In this document: positions 1-5,319 of the stretch, piece by piece
Position numbering within the stretch: position 1 is the first letter of the stretch
How the letters are laid out: each line of letters starts with the position of its first letter
Source: Planctomycetaceae bacterium UBA969
Lineage (GTDB): Bacteria; Planctomycetota; Planctomycetia; Gemmatales; Gemmataceae
Assembly (NCBI GenBank): GCA_002303765.1
Contig: DBCB01000277.1
Location: forward strand, 1-5,974
Length of the DNA: 5,974 nucleotides
Direction: 5' to 3'
The notes under the pieces: generated by a model
The model's input: the letters and a program-made list of their open reading frames with translations, nothing else
Databases searched by the model: none
What the model was told of the DNA's origin: nothing
Translations under genes and position numbers: made by a program

Positions 1-279
1 CCTACCCAGGTGGTCGAAGCTTTACATCATGGCCTGCCCATTATGGACAAGAAATGGCAGGGTAGATTTTTAAAGGAAGCAAGTATTGTTGGCCCAGAAT
101 CGCGGGGAAGCGCCCCCGTAAGAGTGGTTCGCGATGCAGTCTCCAGGCAAAGCCCTTCTGCAATCGGGCTTTTTCCTGTGGGCGAAGGCGCAGGCTACGC
201 AGGTGGGATTGTCAGTGCTGCTCTCGATGGGCTTCGTAGCGCAATGAGCATTATCTCCACCTACGCTCCTGTTTCCTGA
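1..279 (+). CDS. FAD-dependent dehydrogenase, C-terminal fragment (5' end outside window)
   Basis: The frame is open from base 1, so this is the last 92 residues of a longer protein; no start is visible. It matches the C-terminal part of the uncharacterised FAD-dependent dehydrogenases of the COG2509 type, cytoplasmic flavoproteins that normally run to about 450-550 residues. Two stretches support this. GPESRGSAPVR (fragment residues 31-41) resembles the conserved 'G-E-T/S-R-S-P-V-R' segment. GLFPVGEGAGYAGGIVSAA (57-75) is the glycine-rich segment that closes over the FAD in this family, followed by the usual helix ALDGLRSA. The substrate is unknown for the family. The gene ends at TGA 277-279, only 8 bases from the stop of the convergent zinc-ribbon gene, and I see no terminator. 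The family call is from recalled motifs; the dinucleotide-binding N-terminus lies outside the window and cannot be checked. Confidence 0.85.
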   Translation, partial: PTQVVEALHHGLPIMDKKWQGRFLKEASIVGPESRGSAPVRVVRDAVSRQSPSAIGLFPVGEGAGYAGGIVSAALDGLRSAMSIISTYAPVS

Positions 280-287
280 AAACCAAG

Positions 288-602
288 TTAGGCAACACCA
301 GCAAGTTGATAAATCAAAGGTGCTTCTAAAGCTGGCATAGCTTTTACTGCATCCATGGGGTGCCAAAGGCACTGGCCATTTCTCGCGCGTTCCATCAGCA
401 CAAGGATTTTATCTTCACTACCGGGCGAAGCTGCAGTTGGTTCATCCGAAAGTGGAGGCAGATACACATCTATGCCTGAACCCTTCCGGGCGAACTTACT
501 TGTCGAGGGAAACAGCGCCCTGACTTCTGGTTTGTAATAGCAGGAATAGCAAAGGCCGCGGGGACGATTAGAACGAACTTTATTGCAATTACGGCACAAC
601 AT
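288..602 (-). CDS. Small zinc-ribbon protein of unknown function (104 aa)
   Basis: The protein begins MLCRNCNKVR and carries two CxxC knuckles, C3-C6 and C18-C21, joined by the basic linker with RPRGLC. This is a four-cysteine zinc-ribbon layout, so it probably binds one zinc ion. A PSTSKFARKG stretch (32-41), a proline- and acid-rich middle (49-64) and a helix-like segment ending in LWHP (79-82) follow. There is no signal peptide or membrane segment, so it should be cytoplasmic. The frame is open upstream to 773, but ATG 602-600 is chosen because AAGGAGA sits 8 bases before it and because the zinc ribbon starts at once; a longer form would overlap the gene upstream. It follows the 149-aa gene by 31 bases and is probably co-transcribed with it. 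It resembles hypothetical proteins I recall from Gemmata-like planctomycetes. Nucleic-acid binding is plausible for such a ribbon but is inference; no function is known to me. Confidence 0.8.
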   Translation of the reverse strand: MLCRNCNKVRSNRPRGLCYSCYYKPEVRALFPSTSKFARKGSGIDVYLPPLSDEPTAASPGSEDKILVLMERARNGQCLWHPMDAVKAMPALEAPLIYQLAGVA

Positions 603-610
603 AATGAAGG

Positions 611-617
611 TCTCCTT
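611..617 (-). promoter_or_regulatory. Ribosome binding site of the zinc-ribbon gene
   Basis: On the minus strand AAGGAGA lies 8 bases before ATG 602-600. It decides the start, since the open frame extends 171 bases further upstream without a comparably placed site. It lies in the 31-base gap after the stop codon of the upstream gene. Confidence 0.75.
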
Positions 618-633
618 GAAAAGAATGAAATAG

Positions 634-1083
634 TTATTGGTTGGTACTGGAAGGTATTCGCTCTGAAAGCGATTGTTTTTCACGGATTCGGGATGCTGTT
701 TTTCTTTTGCGTAACTCGAGGTGTGTTTCTTGAAGCAAGTTTTTGCGCATGATTTGTCGGGGGGTTTTATCAAACCAATCCAGGAACAAGGTTGCTGCTT
801 CCATCTGCCCCAACTTCTGCGCTGCAGCTTCTTTTAGCCTTTCGTGAAATTCTGAAACTTCAAAGACCGAGAACAAGCCTTCGCCTTCCCGGCCTACATA
901 TGCAAGCAACCCAACTGCAGCAGCAGGTAGTTCCCAGAAGCCAGGCATTGGTTTTGGGAAAACCACACAGCCTTGAACCAAGGCTGGATCATCTTGCTTC
1001 AATCCATCCTGCAACGCATTTAATGCACTGTTTGAAAGTAGCGGGGCGAAACCTCTTCGGAATATATAGCGCCATGGTTCCAT
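634..1083 (-). CDS. Uncharacterised planctomycete protein with FLDWFDKTPR motif (149 aa)
   Basis: I do not know a function. Starting at ATG 1083 the protein opens MEPWRYIFRRGFAPLLS, followed by a helical stretch and DDPALVQG (31-38), a hydrophobic, proline-containing middle (44-64) with GLLAYVG, a glutamate-rich helix (75-95), the motif FLDWFDKTPR (100-109) and a strongly basic tail (112-143: RKNLL, RKRKTASRIREK). There is no signal peptide or clear membrane helix, so it is probably cytoplasmic. The EPWRY, DDPALVQG and FLDWFD-TPR features resemble hypothetical proteins I recall from Gemmata-type genomes, where I believe a similar CxxC protein can sit beside it, as the 104-aa gene does here; that is memory, not a search. 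The start is fixed by GGAGG 8 bases upstream. A TTG at 1098 would overlap that site and is rejected. The basic tail could contact nucleic acid, which is inference. Confidence 0.78.
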   Translation of the reverse strand: MEPWRYIFRRGFAPLLSNSALNALQDGLKQDDPALVQGCVVFPKPMPGFWELPAAAVGLLAYVGREGEGLFSVFEVSEFHERLKEAAAQKLGQMEAATLFLDWFDKTPRQIMRKNLLQETHLELRKRKTASRIREKQSLSERIPSSTNQ

Positions 1084-1091
1084 TTCTTTTT

Positions 1092-1096
1092 CCTCC
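1092..1096 (-). promoter_or_regulatory. Ribosome binding site of the 149-aa gene
   Basis: GGAGG on the minus strand is 8 bases before ATG 1083-1081. The alternative TTG start at 1098 would lie inside this site, so the site selects the ATG. Confidence 0.75.
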
Positions 1097-1131
1097 AACT
1101 TCTACAACTAAGTTCTTTAGAAGGCAGCAAA

Positions 1132-1139
1132 CACCTCCT
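1132..1139 (-). promoter_or_regulatory. Orphan perfect Shine-Dalgarno sequence in the 149-aa gene leader
   Basis: AGGAGGTG on the minus strand matches the usual 16S 3' end completely, yet no ATG follows at a working distance. The overlapping GTG opens only a five-codon frame (MFAAF, stop), and a TTG two bases beyond the site opens an unconvincing frame. It lies 48 bases upstream of ATG 1083. It may be chance, a ribosome standby site, or the site of a tiny leader peptide. Confidence 0.25.
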
Positions 1140-1147
1140 ATACCTAT

Positions 1148-1169
1148 AGTGTAAATAAGTACACTTATT
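1148..1169. repeat. Overlapping inverted repeats upstream of the 149-aa gene; candidate operator
   Basis: Two perfect inverted repeats overlap. AGTGTA (1148-1153) pairs with TACACT (1160-1165) across six bases, and AATAAGT (1154-1160) pairs with ACTTATT (1163-1169) across two bases. They lie 65-86 bases upstream of ATG 1083 on its strand, where a promoter or repressor site would be expected. The two forms share bases and so are alternatives. AT-rich DNA gives short palindromes by chance, hence the low confidence. Confidence 0.35.
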
Positions 1170-1252
1170 AAGCAAGCGATTGGGGGCGTTGTTACCACTA
1201 ATTGGGGCTTTTATTGCATAAAATATACAATAGTTGGTTGGATTGATTGTAA

Positions 1253-1276
1253 AAAATGTACTTTAATATACATTTT
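1253..1276. repeat. 8-bp inverted repeat in the divergent intergenic region
   Basis: AAAATGTA (1253-1260) and TACATTTT (1269-1276) are perfect inverted copies separated by CTTTAATA. It lies roughly midway between the divergent start codons. The arms are nearly all A and T, so it is a poor terminator; a protein-binding site is possible, as is chance. Confidence 0.35.
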
Positions 1277-1438
1277 AAGGGTAACTAAGCCTGTTTAAGG
1301 GATAGTTCCCGCTTTTTGGTTCTCTTTTAATAAGTGCTGCTGGGCCTAGAATTGTGTGGGATGGTGCTTATGATTGCGATGGAGGTTCTTCTTCATTACC
1401 ATTAGGTAGTAGAGCTGCTCTTTTAAAACCCGCATTAC

Positions 1439-1442
1439 GAGG
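1439..1442 (+). promoter_or_regulatory. Ribosome binding site of the secreted esterase
   Basis: GAGG lies 7 bases before GTG 1450-1452. It supports this GTG over the more distant GTG at 1354 as the start of the esterase. Confidence 0.55.
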
Positions 1443-1449
1443 CCTTTTC

Positions 1450-2247
1450 GTGTACAAATACTTTCCCGCACTTTTATCTTTGTTGATTCTTTCCCTCCCA
1501 CTTTTTGCGCAGGAGATCGGTGAGCCTAAAAACATCCAGTTGCAAGTGGATAAAATCGATCGCGATGCATTGGTTTTCTTTCCTCCCAAATCGAATACTA
1601 GCGCCCCGGTGGTGTTTGTTTTTCATGGCCATGGTGGTACTGCAAAAGGTGCAGCGAAGTCTTTTGCTATCCAAAAATACTGGCCTAGCGCAATCGTGGT
1701 TTACATGCAGGGGTTGAACACGCCTGGGAAATTGACCGATCCGGAAGGGAAAAAAACAGGCTGGCAGCATAAACCCGGGGAACAAAATGATCGCGATCTT
1801 AAATTCTTTGATGCGCTGTTAAGCCATCTGCGTAAAGAATTCAAAATCGATGAGAATAAAATCTACTGTACGGGCCATTCAAACGGAGGTGGGTTCACCT
1901 ACACCCTTTGGCAAACTCGGGGTGATGTTTTTGCTGCTGTTGCACCCTGTGCAAGTTTTGCTGTGAAGTTCGATGCGAAGCCAAAGCCTTGCATTCATTT
2001 TGCAGGCGAGAACGATGCTCTGGTAAAAATCGAATGGCAGCAAAAGACAATCGAAAAAGTAAAAGAAATCAATGGGTGTGAATCCAAGGGTAATGAATGG
2101 GCCAAGTATTGCACTCTTTACCCATCATCCAAAAGCGCACCGCTGGTCGTATGCATTCATCCGGGTACCCACCAGTTTCCTGCCTTTGCACCGGAACTGA
2201 TGGTGAAGTTTTTTCAATCGCAATCGAAGCCTGCTTCAGTAAAGTAG
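1450..2247 (+). CDS. Secreted alpha/beta-hydrolase esterase, LpqC / PHB-depolymerase-like (265 aa)
   Basis: From GTG 1450 the protein opens with a Sec signal peptide: MYKY, a leucine-rich core and the box LFA (18-20), with cleavage predicted before Q21. The mature part is a serine hydrolase of the alpha/beta fold. HGHGG (59-63) forms the oxyanion-hole loop, GHSNGGG (142-148) is the nucleophile elbow with S144, GENDALV (187-193) supplies the likely acid D189, and HPGTHQFP (237-244) supplies H241, equivalent to the G-x-H-x-W/F-P motif of LpqC, feruloyl-esterase and polyhydroxybutyrate-depolymerase relatives (COG3509). The triad is complete, so it should be active on an ester outside the cytoplasm; the substrate cannot be read from sequence. 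Six mature cysteines could form disulfides. An in-frame extension to GTG 1354 exists but would bury the signal peptide. It is probably co-transcribed with the next gene, 57 bases downstream. Confidence 0.85.
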   Translation: MYKYFPALLSLLILSLPLFAQEIGEPKNIQLQVDKIDRDALVFFPPKSNTSAPVVFVFHGHGGTAKGAAKSFAIQKYWPSAIVVYMQGLNTPGKLTDPEGKKTGWQHKPGEQNDRDLKFFDALLSHLRKEFKIDENKIYCTGHSNGGGFTYTLWQTRGDVFAAVAPCASFAVKFDAKPKPCIHFAGENDALVKIEWQQKTIEKVKEINGCESKGNEWAKYCTLYPSSKSAPLVVCIHPGTHQFPAFAPELMVKFFQSQSKPASVK

Positions 2248-2250
2248 CCC

Positions 2251-2276
2251 TATTAATTCCATATGCAGTATTAATA
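2251..2276. repeat. AT-only inverted repeat between esterase and pyruvyl-transferase-like gene
   Basis: TATTAAT (2251-2257) and ATTAATA (2270-2276) are inverted copies around a 12-base loop, three bases after the esterase stop codon. With no G or C in the arms it is too weak for a terminator, which is compatible with read-through into the next gene. It may be chance. Confidence 0.25.
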
Positions 2277-2294
2277 AAAGTTAATCCATTAACC

Positions 2295-2298
2295 GAGG
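2295..2298 (+). promoter_or_regulatory. Ribosome binding site of the pyruvyl-transferase-like gene
   Basis: GAGG lies 6 bases before ATG 2305-2307, which starts directly on the twin-arginine signal and so supports that start. Confidence 0.6.
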
Positions 2299-2304
2299 TT
2301 TTTC

Positions 2305-3558
2305 ATGTTTCAATTAAATCGTAGAGAATGGTTGGGGAGTTGCTTGGCAGTGCCTGCATTGGCAGCCTTGCCTGCATTTGCAGCTTTGCCCGGAAGCAAA
2401 GCGCCCTTGTTATTGAGATCATCTTGGCAAACCGTAAATATTGGTGATGTTGCTCACACGCCCGGTATGCTGACGCTTCTCGAAAAACATTTCCCGGATC
2501 AAAAAGTCTGGCTCTGGCCTTCCAATGTCAACAATGGGGTGAAGGAAATGTTGCTTGCGAGGTTCCCTTCCCTTCGTATAGTGCAAACGGAAATGGAACA
2601 GAAAGAAGCATTGGAAAAATGCGGTTTTCTTCTGCACGGGTCCGGGCCTTCGATTGTGGGTACCAAAACTCTTCAGCTTTGGCGCAAACAAACTTCCAAG
2701 CCCTATGGCATTTTGGGTGTGACTGTTTCATCCATTGATCCTGCAGGGATGGAGTTGATGGACAATGCCAGGTTTGTATATTTTCGTGACTCTGTCTCTT
2801 TAGCTTTGGCAAAATCCAAGAATGTAAAATGTCCTATCCTCGACTTTGCCCCAGATGGTGCATTTGCCACCGATTTGAAAGATGAACCTACGGCACTGAA
2901 ATTCCTTGCTGAAAATGAACTCGAAACAGGTAGATTTGTTTGTTGCATTCCTCGACTGCGTTACACTCCCTATTGGAAAATACACGATAAAGTCAAAACT
3001 GCAGAGGATGATCGCAAGGATAGGGAGAATCAATTAAAAAAGGAACAGGATCATAAACCATTGCGTGACGCAATCATTAGGCTGATCAAAGAAACCGATT
3101 ACAAAGTTCTTCTTTGCCCGGAAGATGCCAGCCAAATGGAAGTAGGAAAAGAGTTGCTTTATGAACCGTTGGAAGAAGCTGTTCGTAAAAGAGTGGTTTT
3201 ACGCAAACAGTTTTGGAAGCCCGATGAAGCCATCAGTATTTACAAGAAATCTCTTGGCTTGTTTGGGAACGAAATGCATTCACCAATCATGTGTATAGGA
3301 AATGGAGTGCCAGCAATTGTATGTCGATGGGCTGAACAAACTAGCAAGGGTTACATGTGGCAGGATATTGGGTTGAAAGATTGGTTATTCAACATGGATC
3401 AGGAATCAGACCGAAATAAGGTTGCAGATACTGTGGTGGCAATGGTGAAAAACCGAGAAAAATCATTGGAAATGGTTGCATTGGCGCAGAAGAAAATTCT
3501 TGCAGCGCAGGAAAAATCAATGAAGGTTCTTTCCAAATCCCTTGAAATGATCCCTTGA
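2305..3558 (+). CDS. Polysaccharide pyruvyl transferase family protein with Tat signal (417 aa)
   Basis: Residues 5-10 are NRREWL, a twin-arginine motif, followed by an alanine/leucine-rich core and AFA (24-26), a likely cleavage site; export by Tat is predicted. The rest fits the polysaccharide pyruvyl transferase fold (PF04230). It has the early N-x-G-D motif as NIGD (45-48), a GFLLHGSGPS loop (107-116), GILGVTVSS (135-143) and the C-terminal GNEMHSPIMCIGNGVPAI (321-338), matching the family's 'H-S-x-I-x-A/G-x-x-G-x-P' block. Classical members transfer pyruvate from phosphoenolpyruvate to sugars of exopolysaccharide or cell-wall polymers. A highly charged insert (225-254) and a lysine-rich, probably helical C-terminus (380-412) stand out. 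It follows the secreted esterase by 57 bases without a terminator. The family call is fairly sure; the activity is not, because an exported protein would not meet cytoplasmic phosphoenolpyruvate. Confidence 0.82.
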   Translation: MFQLNRREWLGSCLAVPALAALPAFAALPGSKAPLLLRSSWQTVNIGDVAHTPGMLTLLEKHFPDQKVWLWPSNVNNGVKEMLLARFPSLRIVQTEMEQKEALEKCGFLLHGSGPSIVGTKTLQLWRKQTSKPYGILGVTVSSIDPAGMELMDNARFVYFRDSVSLALAKSKNVKCPILDFAPDGAFATDLKDEPTALKFLAENELETGRFVCCIPRLRYTPYWKIHDKVKTAEDDRKDRENQLKKEQDHKPLRDAIIRLIKETDYKVLLCPEDASQMEVGKELLYEPLEEAVRKRVVLRKQFWKPDEAISIYKKSLGLFGNEMHSPIMCIGNGVPAIVCRWAEQTSKGYMWQDIGLKDWLFNMDQESDRNKVADTVVAMVKNREKSLEMVALAQKKILAAQEKSMKVLSKSLEMIP

Positions 3559-3576
3559 TCAGTATGTTTTTAAATA

Positions 3577-4971
3577 TTAATCGATGTGTGGCAGGAAGCC
3601 TCGATGTACCTGGCCTGCCCTTACGATGAAAAATCGGACTGGTTGAAAAGTAGGAAGTTCAGGGTGATTCAGCACGAACGAAATATTATCGATGCTGATC
3701 ATTTCCCACTGATGCAAGCCCACCAAGATATCGCCTTTTTGAAATCCCGCACGGGCAGCAACACTCTCTGGCCTTATTTCATTAATCAATAATCCGCCAT
3801 GTAGTTGATTGTTCGCCTTAGCAACAGCATCAGAGCTAATGGGTTGAACCTTTAAACCAATTCTGCGCCAAACTACTTCAGCAACTGCAATCACAGGTTT
3901 GCCTGGTTCTAATGTCACTTCGACTTTTTGTTCAGAGCCATCCCTGCGGAAGTGAAAAACCACTTTGTCGCCTGGGGATTTATCAACCAAGGCGCGTTCC
4001 ACATCAAGGCTTGATTTGACTTGGAAATCTTCAATCGCAAGAAGTTCATCACCTTTGTTAATACCAGCGCGTGAACCCGGACTGCCACCTTCCACCGCAT
4101 CAACCATGGCTGCCCTGCGGATACCATCGGTTTGTTCCAACTTCACTTCATTGCGAAGGCCAACACCATGTTTTACATTGCCTCGCTTGCTTCCCATTAA
4201 TTCAGCGGAAACCCGAACCATCGTATCCACAGGAATCGCAAACCCAATCCCTTGGGCGCCCGCACGAATCGCAACATTAACGCCGATTAATTCGCCATGA
4301 ATATTCACCAATGGCCCGCCACTATTCCCCGGATTGATACTCGCATCGGTTTGAATCAGCCCTTTGTAGGAGATTTCTTTGTTGAGGCTTACATCTCTAC
4401 GGGTTGCGCTTACAACGCCTACTGTCACCGTATGTTCATAACCATAGGCATTGCCGATTGCCACTACCGTTTCGCCAACCATCAGGTCGGATGCGGTGCC
4501 AAGCGTGATGACAGGAAGAGATTTCTTGGCATCGATTTTCAAAAGAGCGAGATCGTGTTCTGGGTCGCGTGCAATAACCTGTGCAGGGAGTTGGGTGTTA
4601 TCAGAAAGCCTGACACGCAAAATTGAAACATCTTCAACCACATGGTTGTTGGTGATGATATACCCGCGCGAATCAATGATGATACCCGTACCCATGCCAT
4701 TAATATTGCTCTTTGCGGAACCCACCATGGAAAAGTCATCGCTGCTTGCAGGCTTTTCGCTTTGGATATTGACAACTGCGCCACGAACTTTTCGCACTAC
4801 ATCGGTGATCGGGGTTTGTCTAAGATTCCAATATCGGTTGGCAGGTTGTGCTGCAAAAGGAGCTGGGGCTTGGGGGGTTGCAATCGGCAGGGTTTCTGCC
4901 TTGACTGCCCATCCACCAACCAAGGTGGATGCAAAAATAGACGCAAAAAATAAAGATCGAATTTTTAGCAT
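3577..4971 (-). CDS. HtrA/DegP-family periplasmic serine protease with two PDZ domains (464 aa)
   Basis: This is an S1C (trypsin-fold) protease for protein quality control in the envelope. Residues 1-25 are a Sec signal peptide ending VKA. A proline/alanine-rich linker (28-46) precedes the protease domain. The catalytic triad is complete: H110 in TNNHVVE, D140 in DPEHDLALLKID and S217 in NPGNSGGPL; GIGFAIPVD (241-249) closes the domain. PDZ1 spans about 265-356 (SPGSRAGINKGDELLAIEDF) and PDZ2 about 370-460 (SVAARAGFQKGDILVGL). The length matches two-PDZ DegP/DegQ/DegS-like proteins of 450-500 residues. The loop after strand one is short compared with E. coli DegP. ATG 4971 has only a weak site (ACGAG, 7 bases upstream) but starts exactly on the signal peptide. 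It is probably a single gene with its own promoter in the 348-base region upstream, and it converges on the pyruvyl-transferase-like gene. Orthology with degP versus degQ cannot be settled, so no symbol is given. Confidence 0.95.
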   Translation of the reverse strand: MLKIRSLFFASIFASTLVGGWAVKAETLPIATPQAPAPFAAQPANRYWNLRQTPITDVVRKVRGAVVNIQSEKPASSDDFSMVGSAKSNINGMGTGIIIDSRGYIITNNHVVEDVSILRVRLSDNTQLPAQVIARDPEHDLALLKIDAKKSLPVITLGTASDLMVGETVVAIGNAYGYEHTVTVGVVSATRRDVSLNKEISYKGLIQTDASINPGNSGGPLVNIHGELIGVNVAIRAGAQGIGFAIPVDTMVRVSAELMGSKRGNVKHGVGLRNEVKLEQTDGIRRAAMVDAVEGGSPGSRAGINKGDELLAIEDFQVKSSLDVERALVDKSPGDKVVFHFRRDGSEQKVEVTLEPGKPVIAVAEVVWRRIGLKVQPISSDAVAKANNQLHGGLLINEIRPESVAARAGFQKGDILVGLHQWEMISIDNISFVLNHPELPTFQPVRFFIVRAGQVHRGFLPHID

Positions 4972-5002
4972 GGGTTATCTCGTTTGAAACATCATTATCA
5001 TC

Positions 5003-5018
5003 ATTCCCCCCAAGGAAT
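5003..5018. repeat. Inverted repeat in the htrA leader (ATTCC-N6-GGAAT)
   Basis: ATTCC (5003-5007) and GGAAT (5014-5018) are inverted copies across CCCCAA, 32-47 bases upstream of the htrA start. It could be a regulator site or a small hairpin in the leader RNA. The arms are short and the function is unknown. Confidence 0.3.
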
Positions 5019-5026
5019 CTTCCTGA

Positions 5027-5038
5027 TGCCCGTGGGCA
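5027..5038. repeat. GC-rich inverted repeat in the htrA leader (TGCCC-GT-GGGCA)
   Basis: TGCCC (5027-5031) and GGGCA (5034-5038) are inverted copies with only two bases between them, 56-67 bases upstream of the htrA start and 8 bases from the neighbouring repeat. The two-base gap is too small for an RNA hairpin with all five pairs, so a dimeric protein-binding site is the more natural reading, if it is real. Confidence 0.3.
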
Positions 5039-5177
5039 CAAGTGATAATGCTTTCAAGAGATAACTTCGGAACAACCAAAGCATACCCTGCAATGTCAAT
5101 TGGTTGAATTGGTGATAACGCCCACGAGATGGTGGTGAAGAGTATGGTGAATTGTATTTTGCTTAAAACAGTAATCT

Positions 5178-5194
5178 TAATGGATGTGCCATTA
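5178..5194. repeat. Inverted repeat downstream of the ceramidase-like gene (TAATGG-N5-CCATTA)
   Basis: TAATGG (5178-5183) and CCATTA (5189-5194) form a perfect 6-bp stem with a 5-base loop. It lies about 125 bases past the ceramidase-like stop codon on that strand, but no T-tract follows it on the minus strand, so it is not a standard terminator. Its role is unknown. Confidence 0.25.
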
Positions 5195-5319
5195 TTTCAT
5201 GCTGAATCAATTGCAGTAGGTTAGTGCTCAAATAAATCGAACAATCACATATTTTTGTTAAAGTTTACGGTTTCGCTATGTTTTAACCCATGTATTAACA
5301 GACATCCAAATTCGTGTGA

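Larger units (their letters stand above)
1084..1449. other. AT-rich divergent intergenic region between two outward-facing gene pairs
   Basis: These 366 bases separate the minus-strand 149-aa gene from the plus-strand esterase, so promoters for both pairs should lie here. I could not place a -35/-10 pair with confidence. TAGAAT (1348-1353) and TATGAT (1369-1374) on the plus strand each differ from TATAAT at one position but have no good -35 at the usual spacing. The region holds overlapping inverted repeats at 1148-1169, another at 1253-1276, a short GGGA/TCCC hairpin at 1299-1310 followed by GCTTTTT, and an unused AGGAGGTG on the minus strand at 1139-1132. The esterase frame is open back to GTG 1354, but that extension lacks a signal peptide at its start and looks untranslated. 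Confidence 0.6.
4972..5319. other. Noncoding region between ceramidase-like gene and htrA
   Basis: These 348 bases lie between the stop of the ceramidase-like gene and the start of htrA, both on the minus strand. They should hold the htrA promoter and leader and any terminator of the upstream gene. I see no gene: the best small frame (plus strand, 5129-5224, 31 residues) has no ribosome binding site at a usable distance. The region holds two short inverted repeats close to htrA (5003-5018, 5027-5038) and one further up (5178-5194). A perfect TTGACA on the minus strand (5099-5094) has no -10 at 16-18 bases, so I do not call a promoter. Confidence 0.55.

Noticed and set aside
70..372. 100-aa minus-strand open frame across the FAD dehydrogenase end
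   Set aside because: It overlaps both the conserved GEGAGYAGGI coding stretch and the end of the zinc-ribbon gene in another frame, and its cysteine-rich translation matches nothing I recognise.
792..1154. 120-aa plus-strand open frame opposite the 149-aa gene
   Set aside because: It is antisense to a gene with a clear ribosome binding site and family-like motifs; its own translation is low-complexity, rich in Leu, Gln and Pro, with no start context.
1354..1449. N-terminal extension of the esterase from GTG 1354
   Set aside because: It would place about 32 unrelated residues before a textbook signal peptide; GTG 1450 has GAGG at 7 bases and starts directly on that signal.
3548..3571. TGATC-CCTT-GATCA hairpin plus T-run at the end of the pyruvyl-transferase-like gene, as a terminator
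   Set aside because: The stem is only 5 bp with two G-C pairs, overlaps the stop codon, and five bases separate it from the T-run, so it is too weak to call.
4451..4987. 178-aa plus-strand open frame opposite the htrA protease domain
   Set aside because: It lies wholly over a certain HtrA coding sequence, has no recognisable domain, and is a by-product of codon bias on the other strand.
5094..5099. Perfect TTGACA on the minus strand as an htrA -35 box
   Set aside because: No TATAAT-like hexamer lies 16-18 bases downstream; the nearest, TATGCT, is only 8 bases away.
5129..5224. 31-aa plus-strand small frame in the htrA upstream region
   Set aside because: The only purine-rich stretch (ACGAG) abuts the ATG, leaving no spacing for ribosome binding, and the peptide has no recognisable features.
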